Below are positions 20,067 through 30,074 of a stretch of 64,000 nucleotides of DNA, in pieces. The notes under the pieces are model-generated. The model did no database searches. It had not been told where the DNA came from and was given only the letters and a program-made list of their open reading frames with translations. Every line of letters begins with the position of its first letter. The first letter of the stretch is position 1. The DNA comes from Cordylochernes scorpioides. Taxonomy: Eukaryota; Arthropoda; Arachnida; Pseudoscorpiones; Chernetidae. The stretch covers positions 1,094,230 through 1,158,229 of the forward strand of contig CP092877.1 in NCBI GenBank assembly GCA_030710605.1. Reading direction: 5' to 3'. Position numbers and translations under genes: made by a program.

Positions 20067-20612
20067 TGATATTTATGATTAAGAAAATATAAATATACAA
20101 AGGAATTAATTTTTTGCCTATGAAAGATTCTAAATTGTGAACTGTATCTCTCGCTACAATCTTCTGTATTCTTTGAAAGCCGAACATTCGAGATGTCTTA
20201 CATCCTGCACAACTTTACCACATATATTTGGTATTATAAAATTGTCACCTTAGTGACTTGGACTTTGGATTTATTGGACTTTGTATTTTCTAATAAATAC
20301 AACACATAATAGGATATAATATAGATGAAATATTTTTCTCAAATTAAAAGATATATAACAAAGTGCGGGAAGATTAACGTACCATTAGAGACACCTCTCC
20401 TTTTAAGAAGTAGATATGTAAATAATATATATTGTGTTGCGCCTTACTGTACGATTGGTTTTGTTTCGACTGTAGACTGATCCATCGCTGTATTGTAGAC
20501 AAGACCAGAGCAAGTGATCATTAGTAATTTATGTTTTTTCTTGTCTTATATTTACAGAAGGTGGTAAAAGTCACATCACATGAAAGAATGATAAATAGGT
20601 CATAAAATATTC
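20067..20612. other. Spacer without recognised gene
   Basis: AT-rich unassigned DNA between the gypsy element and the solo LTR. Confidence 0.4.
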
Positions 20613-20616
20613 ATAT

Positions 20617-20834
20617 TGCCACGTGGAAAATTAGGGAAGACAAAAACTTCAGGAGGAAACAAAATTTATTTCAGGCAAGGACAAACTATGAAAGGTAAAC
20701 AAAAGATAAGCCCCGAGAGAAATTTACAGATTCGCAAGATATAAAACATAAAAATGACCACTCTGTTAAATAAAAAATAATAAAATTAAGAAATACTATG
20801 TTACATAAATAAAATTAATAAATACTATGTTACA
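20617..20834 (-). repeat. Solo LTR of the second LTR family
   Basis: 218 bp, TGCCACGTGG to TATGTTACA. It matches the two LTRs at 25138 and 25687 with few differences. It is flanked by ATAT on both sides (20613-20616 and 20835-20838). It probably arose by LTR-LTR recombination of a full element. Orientation is inferred from the relative at 25138-25904. Confidence 0.9.
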
Positions 20835-20895
20835 ATATATTCATTTAGTTTTATTCAGTTTTATCATTATATATTATTTTTAAAATATTTAAATA

Positions 20896-21055
20896 CAGTA
20901 GAACCTCCCTTTAGCGGACACCTCTTCACAAAGGACAGTTTTCATTTGTAAAATTACCATTTTTACAATTTAGCAACTCTCCGGTAAGAGGACTCCTCTC
21001 CCTAAAGGACACTTTGGCTCTGCAATTAGGTGTCCTTTACAGGGAGGTTCTACTG
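20896..21055. mobile_element. pogo/Tigger-like MITE, complete
   Basis: The ends CAGTAGAACCTCCCTTTAGC and its inverted partner GGGAGGTTCTACTG are flanked by TA. The interior is GC-poor and non-coding. This is the TIR type of pogo/Tigger elements and is about 160 bp long. Confidence 0.85.
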
Positions 21056-21349
21056 TATTAATAATAATTCTCGGTGACAATATATACTGTATAATGAGAG
21101 AGCTTAGAATGGGTTTTCTTCGATCATGGTGTTCACAGTCTAATTGTTACAATGGGAGGGGGGAGTAGGTTTACCAAAGTTTGAAGTAAAATCTAAACAT
21201 ATTTTTAACGATGTGTTGTAAATTTAATTTTCAAATTACTATACGTGTCATTTGTTCTACAACACACAAATGATCTTTATTAGGTGACATCTCAGAAATT
21301 ATATATTCAAAAAGTAGTGTCAAAAGCTGCACTTCATGAAGGGAAATAT

Positions 21350-21612
21350 ACTTAGTAATATCTACTGAAAACCATGAAAAAGTTAGACTAAAATATAGTA
21401 GGAGTGATATTAGGAGCATAAATAAGTTCGCGCGGTTTCTGGCAATTGACGGATCCCATCGCGGAAAAAGGCCGGCTCTTTGGCCGCTATCCATTCATCG
21501 ATCCATTTTTTGACTTCGTCGTAATTGGAGAAGTGCTTGTCAAGCTAGGCCATGTTGCATTGATCAGAAGAGATAATAACCGAAGGAGCAATGTCTGGGC
21601 TATATGGCATTA
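21350..21612 (-). pseudogene. mariner transposase C-terminal remnant
   Basis: The minus strand gives PYSPDIAPS near 21600, then KHFSNYDEVKKWIDEWIAAK and EPAFFRDGIRQLPE. These are the D3 region and C-terminus of a mariner transposase, with frame breaks. The D1 and D2 regions are not next to it. Confidence 0.7.
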
Positions 21613-21774
21613 ATTTGTATGACGGCGATTGGCTCAGAGATTGTTTGAAAGATTATTCTTGAGCTCTATAGAGCTTAAAAGACCTGATTTTATAGTCCTG
21701 GTTTTTATGGTTAAAAAAGCCTATGTCTAAAGATTATTTTTGAGATTATTTCAGGAAAACTTTCTCTGATATTG

Positions 21775-21990
21775 CCGCTTCTAGATCAACGATGTTCAAT
21801 TGGTTTTCATTATTTAAAAGGGGAACGCTGTTTTTAAAAGATGACCCAAGTTCGGGCAGTCCATCAACAGCTGTGTCAAAATAAAATATAGTGTGAATAA
21901 AAATTATCAAAGATGATTCCTAGAACTAGCCATGAACAGTTAGCCACATGCATGGAAATAAGTTCAATGTGATTTTAAAAGATGCAAATC
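21775..21990 (+). pseudogene. mariner transposase N-terminal remnant
   Basis: The plus strand encodes ASRSTMFNWFSLFKRGTLFL, then KDDPSSGSPSTAVS, the second helix-turn-helix and linker of a mariner transposase, followed by stops. It faces away from the C-terminal piece at 21350-21612, so either the locus was inverted or two copies are present. Confidence 0.65.
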
Positions 21991-22039
21991 AGAAACCTCA
22001 AACATCGCTTATAATATCCTTGCTGTTGAATATATAATT

Positions 22040-22465
22040 ACTAGCCGAATGACCCGGGCAACGCCCGTGTTTTACCCGATTGAATGTTTTGATTCAAATA
22101 CTATTTGTTACAATTATAAATTGGCGCCTTAAATAATTGCATATGTTAGTTAATAACTATAGCCTATGTGCTTTATCTGTCTATGTACTGTTGGCTTCCG
22201 TAGGCGTCTCTTACTGGGAAAAAGAAAGAGAGGATTCCATTTGGTTATTATCTAATATATGCATTTATTTAGGGAGCGACCCGCTCCAACACAATAGTTA
22301 CAAAGACGAAATAGCGAGTGGGGGGGGGGGGCGGCATGATGGGGGTGGGGGGGCAAAGGTGGCGTGACCGTAGCCAACCAATAGGAGGGCGCCATTCCAA
22401 AAAAAAAAAAGCAAACGGTGACAGAGATGAAGAATGACGCTCGTAACTGTATATAGAATGATCTA
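22040..22465 (+). repeat. RTE-like repeat copy 1 with long G runs
   Basis: This starts ACTAGCCGAATGACCCGGGC, continues CTATAGCCTATGTGCTTTAT, and then has GGGAGCGACCCGCTCCAACA. After these come guanine runs (11, 5 and 7 G in 22320-22352) and GGCGCCATTCC plus an A-run. A near-identical copy in the same orientation is at 33710-34105. The G-rich part is an evident quadruplex candidate. The open frames across it are not conserved between copies beyond the shared repeat. Confidence 0.75.
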
Positions 22466-23236
22466 GAAACAAAGCGGCAATAACTTGTTGGGGATTGAAA
22501 ATGAACCTTCACTCGCCAAAGTTTGTCGAAGTGTTGGAAAACAAAAAGTTGCCATCATTTTACTGAAATCTCGCCAGGTTTCCACTATTCATTTATAAAA
22601 TAAAAGAGAAAATACCCAATATAAATTCTACTTAAATCGAAATCTTGACGATAAAGGATGCCTGGCCGGCATTCATATCTCTGTAAAAATATTTTTTTTA
22701 CAGAAATTAAATTGAAATGTTATCGCGGCTTTAGAAAAATGGTTTCAAACCACAAAGTCAGTTGTCAGATGTCATTATCGTCATCACGAGAATTCCTCCT
22801 TTTACACTCGGCAAAGACGAGAAAAAGAAAAACAATCTTTACTGATATGATTTATATCCACGCGACTTTTTTCTCTTCCCCAATGTGAAAATGACAGCTA
22901 CGTAGCGACAGAGTAGTTCCAATGAAAATACTTTGATGTTTATAAAGATACCATTGATACTTGACAAAAAAGTGGGATGATTGCTTCATTGTATGGATTC
23001 AAAGGATGCAGAAGTGTATCTCATGTTTCAGGAAGATACTATGGAAATATGTAAAAAAGATGTTCTATATCTTATATAATTTTTTCGTATCTAAATCCTT
23101 GATGAATTACCCACGCAATTATTGTTGCAACTAAAGAGTGTGCGCACAGCATAGACCTTGAAGAAGTCAGTTTGTTCCACCTCCAGATTCCCATCAGGCC
23201 CTCCACCTGCCACCACTCAGATTTGATGGAGAAATC
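22466..23236. other. Unassigned sequence
   Basis: Nothing recognised. The short frame at 22658-22888 has no family resemblance that I can name. Confidence 0.4.
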
Positions 23237-23248
23237 AATAGCTAAAAC

Positions 23249-23533
23249 TTGCCCCCACTGCCAAGATGAAAACCAAACCGTAGACCACCTTCTCTTCACT
23301 TGCCGAACCTTCCAATACCAAAGATTCCAGACAGCCACTCTCCTAGGTATCACCAACATATGTCCAGCATCCCTAGAAAATCTCCCAAGAAAGAAATCTG
23401 CCTGGCAACACCTCATTAATTGGACTTCCACTGGCATTGTATATAAATCCAAGAAGACTTAGGTCAGAAGGACATCCCGGGTAGTTGGCGACTTCTGTAC
23501 GCTCCAGGAACCTGGGTTACTTAAATAAATAAT
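23249..23533 (+). pseudogene. 5'-truncated LINE, ORF2 C-terminal end and 3' tail
   Basis: The frame reads CPHCQDENQTVDHLLFTCRTF, the C-terminal zinc-like C-x2-C ... H-x4-C motif that follows reverse transcriptase and RNase H in several non-LTR clades. It ends at YKSKKT near 23460. A short 3' UTR ends in AAATAAATAATA. The 12-bp repeat AATAGCTAAAAC at 23237-23248 and 23534-23545 brackets it as a target duplication, so the insertion is only about 285 bp long. Confidence 0.75.
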
Positions 23534-24349
23534 AATAGCTAAAACATCCTCTCAGCAATATCCATTGTGGCAACGGAGAGTTGATATAGAGAACACTCTA
23601 TGTAACAAGTTCTTAAAAAACGAGATAATTTTCATTAGAGTCGAACCTCTCGATATATGACCGTGCCATAACTTAAAACCTCAAAATACTGTCTGATTAG
23701 TTATCTTATTAGACTTGTGTTAGGAACATCTGGGTCTGAAATAGTTCTTCAAACCATGATGTCTTCACTCGAATATATATTGTATATAGACATATTTTTA
23801 GTCTTCAATTATTCTTTATAAAGATAAAAAATAACCTCTTTCAACTTTGTTACACACAATTTCCGCTATGGCTTGGAAATAAACTGTTAGTTTGGTAAAG
23901 CTTCTCTTTAAATACAAGTACTTATATAATGTACTTTAAGATAAAATTTAGTCTTAGTACAAAGCTTTAAGATAACATGTTATGAAGGACGAGGATTTTC
24001 TTTGCTCCCCAGCACTAGCAGAGACTTGCGAAGAAATGAAGCGATTTTACCGGGTTGTACAGGCAACAATTGAGGCCAACCAGCAGTGCGGTAGTGGTAA
24101 ACAATATCGATTCAATATTGTAGGTGGTGAAGTCAGGTCATTAAAGAGATGAACTCAGCGTTGGGAAAATGGCGCCTTGCGCACGGCCCGCATCCACGCA
24201 CGGCCCAGGGGGAAATGGATGACAGAGAGTAGGAAAGTTATTCACGAAATAGTGCAATCAATATTCAGGTCGTTTCACTTCTATATACAGTTTTGGTTAT
24301 GAAACTTCTATATATATTCCGATAGTATTCAATAAACTTCTCGCAAAAA

Positions 24350-24453
24350 CGGCCTGACTAACTCCAATCTCCAATGAGAGATCACCTCCAGAAGAAATCA
24401 GAAGTATCCATGTTTTAGGGTGTGGTCTCTCATGGGAGGTTCTAATGAATATA
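24350..24453. mobile_element. pogo-like MITE remnant
   Basis: On the minus strand it reads TTAGAACCTCCCATGAGAGA near 24450, and an imperfect inverted partner (CCAATGAGAGATCACCTCC) lies near 24375. The ends resemble the AGAACCTCCC termini of the MITE at 20896. Confidence 0.45.
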
Positions 24454-24544
24454 TAATGCTGCATTAATTTTGGAAGACGGCTGAAGAGAAAAGGAAGCTA
24501 TATACATAATCTAATTGATGTAAATAATTATATGTAAATAATCT

Positions 24545-24625
24545 TTGTCAGGACTAGAATGACGAATCCTGTATGGGACTTTGATCCCAGTAAAAGGCTT
24601 GTTGCTGCTGTTGTATATAGTCACA
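24545..24625 (+). repeat. LINE 3' tail with (GCT/GTT) repeats
   Basis: GAATCCTGTATGGGAC ... CCCAGTAAAAGGCTTGTTGC then TGCTGTTGTATATAG. It matches the tail at 24690-24775 and resembles the ATAAAGGCTTTGTGTGTG end of the LINE at 29185. Confidence 0.5.
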
Positions 24626-24689
24626 GTGTAGAAAATACTATACTATACTTATAAGTTTCTCTCTGTATTCTTAGTTCTCTTCTCTTCAA

Positions 24690-24775
24690 TTACTCTGTAA
24701 ATTGGCGAATCCTTTATAGGACGAGAGGTCCTCATAAAGGCTTTTGTTGTTGTTGTTGTATATATTGCTGCATTG
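24690..24775 (+). repeat. LINE 3' tail with (GTT)n
   Basis: GGCGAATCCTTTATAGGACG, then GTCCTCATAAAGGCTTTTG and four to five GTT units. It is a short retroposon end with a microsatellite tail. Confidence 0.55.
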
Positions 24776-25137
24776 TAATCTATAATAGGAAATAAAATGT
24801 TATTCACACTCTATATGCGTAGGAGTCTTATATAGCCTCACATGTTATCCCGGACTTTAATATGTTATGAACTATAATAAACACTTTCAATCAAATGGAA
24901 AAGGTCAGAAACAAGTTCGGAATAAAACCCTACGATACCATCAAAGCCATAGAAAAGGAGCTCTGAGAGGACAGGAATACTGCTTGAGTCACCAACCTAT
25001 GGCTGGTCGAGTAGAAATAGCGTCTGCTGATAAAACTGCGGTTCTTATAAATACGCGTTAAATGATTTCAATTTTTGTGCCAACTCTTTTCTACGGATCC
25101 TGGGCTATAACTCATCCCATATTTATCTTTATAATAT

Positions 25138-25904
25138 TGCCACGTGGAAAATTAGGGAAGACAAAAACTTCAGGAGGAAGCAAAATTTATTTCAGGCAAG
25201 GACAAACTATCAAAAGTAAACAAAAGATAAGCCACGAGGGAAATTTACAGACTCGCAAGATATAAAACATAAAAATGACCACTCTGTTAAATAAAAAATA
25301 ATAAAATTAAGAAATACTATGTTACATGAATAAAATTAATAAATATTACGTTACATAGCTTCTTCCCTATGGGAGCTGTGACCCACAGCTAGCAATTATT
25401 GTAGATACTGACGTGGATTTGACGTGCTTCTGCCAAGGATTCCATCGAAGTCTTGGAACTTTGTCCCTAGTACCTTTGCGTCCATTTTCTTGCGGCGTGA
25501 AGAGCGTCTTTGTCGTCGTATCGTCTATAGGGACATCGTCATCTTCGAGGGAAGTCTTGGCTTTAGCACGGCGGTGGAATCCTGGAGTCAGTCTCCGAAA
25601 ATGTAGATCATAGCACCCATGGCTTCAAGGTCTTCTCGGCGGTCTTCAGTTTGTCTTCCCTAACTTACCCAGCATCTCCACCAAAATGCCACGTGGAAAA
25701 TTAGGGAAGACAAAAACTTCAGGAGGAAACAAAATTTATTTCAGGGAAGGACAAACTATCAAAAGTAAACAAAAGATAAGCCACGAGGGAAATTTACAGA
25801 GTCGCAAGATATAAAACATAAAAATGACCACTCTGTTAAATAAAAAATAATAAAATTAAGAAATACTATGTTACATGAATAAAATTAATAAATACTACGT
25901 TACA
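25138..25904 (-). mobile_element. Miniature LTR element (TRIM-like), 767 bp
   Basis: Two 218-bp LTRs (25138-25355 and 25687-25904) enclose only about 330 bp. ATAT flanks both ends (25134-25137 and 25905-25908). On the minus strand, three bases after the 5' LTR, the PBS TGGTGGAGATGCTGGGTAAG lies at 25664-25683. A purine tract AGGGAAGAAGC precedes the 3' LTR. In between, a minus-strand frame of about 70 codons (containing KTSLEDDDVPIDDTTTK and RLRWNPWQKHVK) ends with TAG beside the purine tract. It may be the last piece of an ancestral pol. It has no gag, RT or integrase and depends on helpers. Confidence 0.88.
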
Positions 25905-25909
25905 ATATC

Positions 25910-27040
25910 TTTTAAGAGTTCTCTCGTCCAATTTATCCCCACTACTTGAGAGGGAGACGACCTTCCTGACTGAGTATGATAGCATAACTTAACCGTGCAA
26001 CTGAACGTCTTTTTTAGATTAGGGAAAAATAATAAACATTGTTTTTACCTCCAAATATTTACCTAAACATTTTTGACAAATCGGGAAAAGTCATTTTTAA
26101 ATTCGAAAAAAAAAAACAGTTTATAAATTCTGAAAGCTAGCGAGGCCAACGTGTAGATGTAGTTATTATCACCCTTTCTTATCCCACGGAGGTTTAAACG
26201 GCTCTCCATTAGACGGCTGGCCCAGACATGGATGGGACGGCCAATTGGAAGGAAGACTGCCTCAAGTACGGGAAACGGAAGCGACTAAGTGGCTCAAAGG
26301 TCCAGACGCTCGGTCCTTGGTTCCATCTTAAACACTGGCGATGGCGGCGTGTTTATTGCCAGAGAGCTTTGGTGTTAACTTTGGAGTGAATTTAGTAATT
26401 TCTCTTTTATGCCAGGTAATAGGGTCATATTGTGTGCTCTTAGAACGCATACAAATTTCAGATATCGATAAAGTTACTGTAAAATAATTTGTAATAAAAA
26501 AGAGAAGTAGCGCTGAGATTTTAAAATAACAACATCTCACTACTGCAGGAAGAATAAACGATGTGACCTGCCCAATGGGCCTTTCTTCATGGTGATTAAG
26601 GAACTGAGAGAATTTATTATTTTACTTCTTTAGCCTGGACACTTGAATATATCCAAGTTTTAAGATATTAATTCCTGTTTGAACACAATGGTGTGTTCCC
26701 ATATATCCGGATCACATCAGGATATAAAACTTGAGAAATGAACGAGGTTTTTCTTCAAAAATATTGGAATAATTGATACAATTTTATATATATTTATATA
26801 TATTTGTTAAAGTCCCTAAGTGAAGTTGTATAAAAAACAATATTATCGTAGTTAAAGATGAGAGAGCCTCGCCGTGGAATCTTACCAGAACATTCCTAAT
26901 AAACATTTGTTTTTAATTTTAGTAAAATATTAAAATTTCGTTAGACTATCTGTATTATTATAACCCACTTTTTATACCAATAATTTTCACTATATAACGA
27001 ATTAAAAAATATCCTTCAATAATTTAGAATTCTTTACGTC
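25910..27040. other. Unassigned sequence
   Basis: No supported gene. The open frame at 26328-26540 has no recognised motif. Confidence 0.4.
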
Positions 27041-27046
27041 AAATAC

Positions 27047-28328
27047 ACAAGGGTGGATCAATAAAAACGATAAAAGTTCAATAAAAAAAAAAAAACAGAG
27101 AACGAAACAAATGTATATATGTATACACATTCAAATTGAACTTTATTGTTATATATTTAAAAATCTCAATAAAATAAACCATCTGGCAACATTTTTTCTT
27201 CAATAAAAATGGCGACCAAAACAAACAGTTGCACAAAGTATGAAATGCGAGCAGTAATACGTTTTATTTAACATGAAGGAGTTAAACCATTTAAAAAATC
27301 ACTCCAGAATGAAAGTTAATCTCAAAATCGAATTTTTGAATGGGTTAGAAAATTCAAAAGCGGCATAGAAAGTTTGGATGACGCACCACGACCTGGCGCC
27401 CCGGTCAAGGTTAGTGATGATCCAACCACCTGGGCCATTGACGAGATGATACAGAACGATCGTCACATTAGCATTAGAGTTATTTCTGCCGAACTTAACC
27501 TTAGTTATGGTAGTGTCTAAATTATCATTACAAAACATTTATAGTACAGAAAAATTTGCACAAGATGGGTGTCTCGGATGCTCACAAAGGAAATGAAGTA
27601 AAACGTTTTAACGTTTGTAAAGATCTTTTGGAACTATATGATATTGAGGGTGAAGATTTTATATATAGAATAGTGACTGGAGATTAATCATGGATTGCCC
27701 ATCACATTCCTGATTCTAAAAGATCGAGTGCCGAATGGCATCATAAGGGTTCACCAACACCAAAGAAACCAAGGATAACAGCTTCTGTTGTAAAAGTACT
27801 CTTAACTATTTTTGGGACAGTAAAGGATGCATCTTGAAAGATTATATTCCTAAAGGCCAAACTGTTAATAGCATAGTTTATTCTGAACTCCTTTAAAAAA
27901 ATAAAATAAAGCCAAAAATTCGTTCCAAAAGGCGTGGTTTGCTGAGAAAAGGTGTTTGCCTACAGTATGATATTGCTCAGCCCCACGTGGCAAATCTCAC
28001 CATTGAAACCATCAATAAATTAAATTTTAAGGTTCTAACCCCTTTCCCTTATTCTCCTGACTTAACCCCGAGTGATTATTATTTATTTGGACACTTAAAA
28101 TTTTTTTAAAGGGCATAACTTTCAAGACTGATGATAGGTTAAAAATGCGATGTATGGATGGCTTGCCCAACACACACAAGTCTTTTCTTAAAACGAATTT
28201 ACAAACTACCTGACCTTTGGAAGAAGTGTATAGAAAAAGAAGGGGGTTATGTAGAGGATTAAAAATAAAATTTTATTTTAGTTTGCACTTTTAAAAACTT
28301 CTATCGTTTTTTATTGATCCACCCTTGT
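27047..28328 (+). mobile_element. mariner element with 31-bp inverted ends, decayed
   Basis: The ends ACAAGGGTGGATCAATAAAA plus ACGATA and the inverse at 28298-28328 agree apart from one or two bases. The interior is a heavily mutated transposase. The total of 1.28 kb is normal. The TA target duplication is not clear on both sides. Confidence 0.88.
27200..28262 (+). pseudogene. mariner transposase (DD34D), many frameshifts
   Basis: Recognisable islands in order: FEWVRKFKSGIESLDDAPRP, GAPVKVSDD, VTGD-like TGD with stop (near 27680), HKGSPTPKKPRI-like, QYDIAQPHVANLT and YSPDLTPSDYYLFGHLK. The last two give 34 residues between aspartates. At least five frame breaks and several stops separate the islands. 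It belongs to a mariner lineage different from the one at 9651. It has no coding capacity left. Confidence 0.85.
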
Positions 28329-28334
28329 TCTTAT

Positions 28335-29180
28335 TTTTTAAAGTTATATATATTTACTCTCTATATTAAATTCAAGATCTACACTGATGCATGTCATTTA
28401 ATAGCTCTCCAATTACTCCTCTTGTTTTATATAGTTTTGATAGCTTAAAGAAGCTTCCATTATTCAAAGAACTTCATGTAGATGAAGATTCTGTACCATA
28501 AACCAGAAGCGCGGCTTATGTATTCAAAATTCCAAGAGGATACAAGATGATTGACGGCTGACCCCTGTTGCACAATGGCCCCAGGAATGAAGCCGGAATG
28601 TGAGCTACTTCTCACAGAATAGGAGGACGTCAAGATTGTTAGAGATGATAAGAAGGCTAAATTTAAGCGTTGTAATTATGTAAGAGCCTCTCTTATAACA
28701 AATGGTTTAATATTGGTAACCTCTTTGTTCAGTTCTATTTGAGGAGTTTCGGCTTAATTCAGACAGAAACCTTTGTTAGCTCAAACATCCGAAGAACTCT
28801 ATCGCTCTTAGGCCTGCGGAGTTATCAACGATTGCTTCCTGCGATTGATTCTTCATTGTTTTGTACCTTCTGAACCTGGCTGCTAAAATTGACACTATTA
28901 TGAAAATGATAATTCAATTAAAATAGATATTTTTAACTCAAATTGTGTAAAGTACTATATCTTATATCTTGGAAATATCCCGTTCGTCCAATAAACCATA
29001 TTACGCCTTCAGTTTAATCACTAAAGTTGTTAGACTTCGAGTGAAAACTGCCTGGAGAAGGTTCTCAAGTGTATGTACATACTAGCTTACATTGAAGTCA
29101 TGTCTTACTGCATCATTAAATGAATATGATCTATTTGAATAAGTAATAGATTATATTTTTTCAATATGATTTAAATTTCT
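28335..29180. other. Unassigned sequence
   Basis: No recognised gene or repeat end. A (CA)n run follows at 29184-29197. Confidence 0.4.
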
Positions 29181-29184
29181 AACA

Positions 29185-29757
29185 CACACACACACAAAGC
29201 CTTTATTAAGACATTAGTCTTTTACAGATTCTCCGTACAAGGTGCAATATCAGGAAAAGAGCAGCACAGGAAACCAGTAGTTCCGCAACTATATACAATT
29301 AGTAATAAGGAAAAGTAATATTTAATATGAAAGGTCGACGCCATCGCCCCAAGTCTTCAATTCCATAAGCGGGGGCAGAAATAGGGACTAAGTTATTTAG
29401 TTCGCCATAAATATAGTATCCAGACACAAAAAAGGAGGTTTACTCCAGCACAGCGATCCATATTACCAGCTCCGCAATCTCATCGTCGACCAACACGATG
29501 GCCACTCGATGTTTCGTCATCATTCTGAGGTGTAAGAACAATAGCTTCCAAGTTCTCTTTTCTCCCTCTTTACACCTACTGCCTTGTAAAAATTATATAG
29601 GGCCTGAGCAACTAGTCTGCTTGTTTGGGCACTGGTTAACATCATTTGGATTGACCTAAGTTGGCTTGTGTCTACCATTGAAAAGAATGTCCTTCTCTCC
29701 TCACTAATATCTTGGCATTCATAGATATAATGAGAATTTCTAACATAAAACATAACA
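29185..29757 (-). pseudogene. LINE ORF2 C-terminus and 3' UTR with (GT)n tail
   Basis: On the minus strand HYIYECQDISEERRTFF followed by MLTSAQTSRLVAQALYNF looks like the post-RNase H C-terminal domain of a non-LTR retrotransposon (29520-29753). A 3' UTR of about 330 bp follows and ends TTAATAAAGGCTTTGTGTGT, so AATAAA stands just before a GT tail. It is 5' truncated. Confidence 0.65.
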
Positions 29758-30074
29758 ATACACTTTTAATTTTATATTATAATTTATATTTGTGGTGGGA
29801 ATGCATTACCCCCCTTACTCCTGTGTGTGAGAAGGCGTAGGGCCGACAACCCACCACAACACAACTTCTAGAAAAATGACTGCTAATCAATAAGACATTT
29901 TAACCAAGATTTAGTCTCGCGTCTCATCATTTAAAATTTTATTTCTATACAGGGTACGGCAGCTATTTGAGAACAGAATGATATCCATGGGACAAAATGA
30001 ATAGACAAAGAAAAAAGAGAATTTATTACATGTTAAAGTTTTATATAAATGAACACACTTAAAGTACGATATCA

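Noticed and set aside
22137-22512. Signal-peptide-like frame (22137-22367) and proline-rich frames on the other strand
   Set aside because: They lie inside a dispersed repeat, and the copy at 33797 loses the frame. The proline runs are translations of G tracts.
23633-23700. pogo-like end AGTCGAACCTCTCGATATAT
   Set aside because: Resembles a Tigger terminus but no inverted partner or TA-bounded body was found, so it is not listed as an element.
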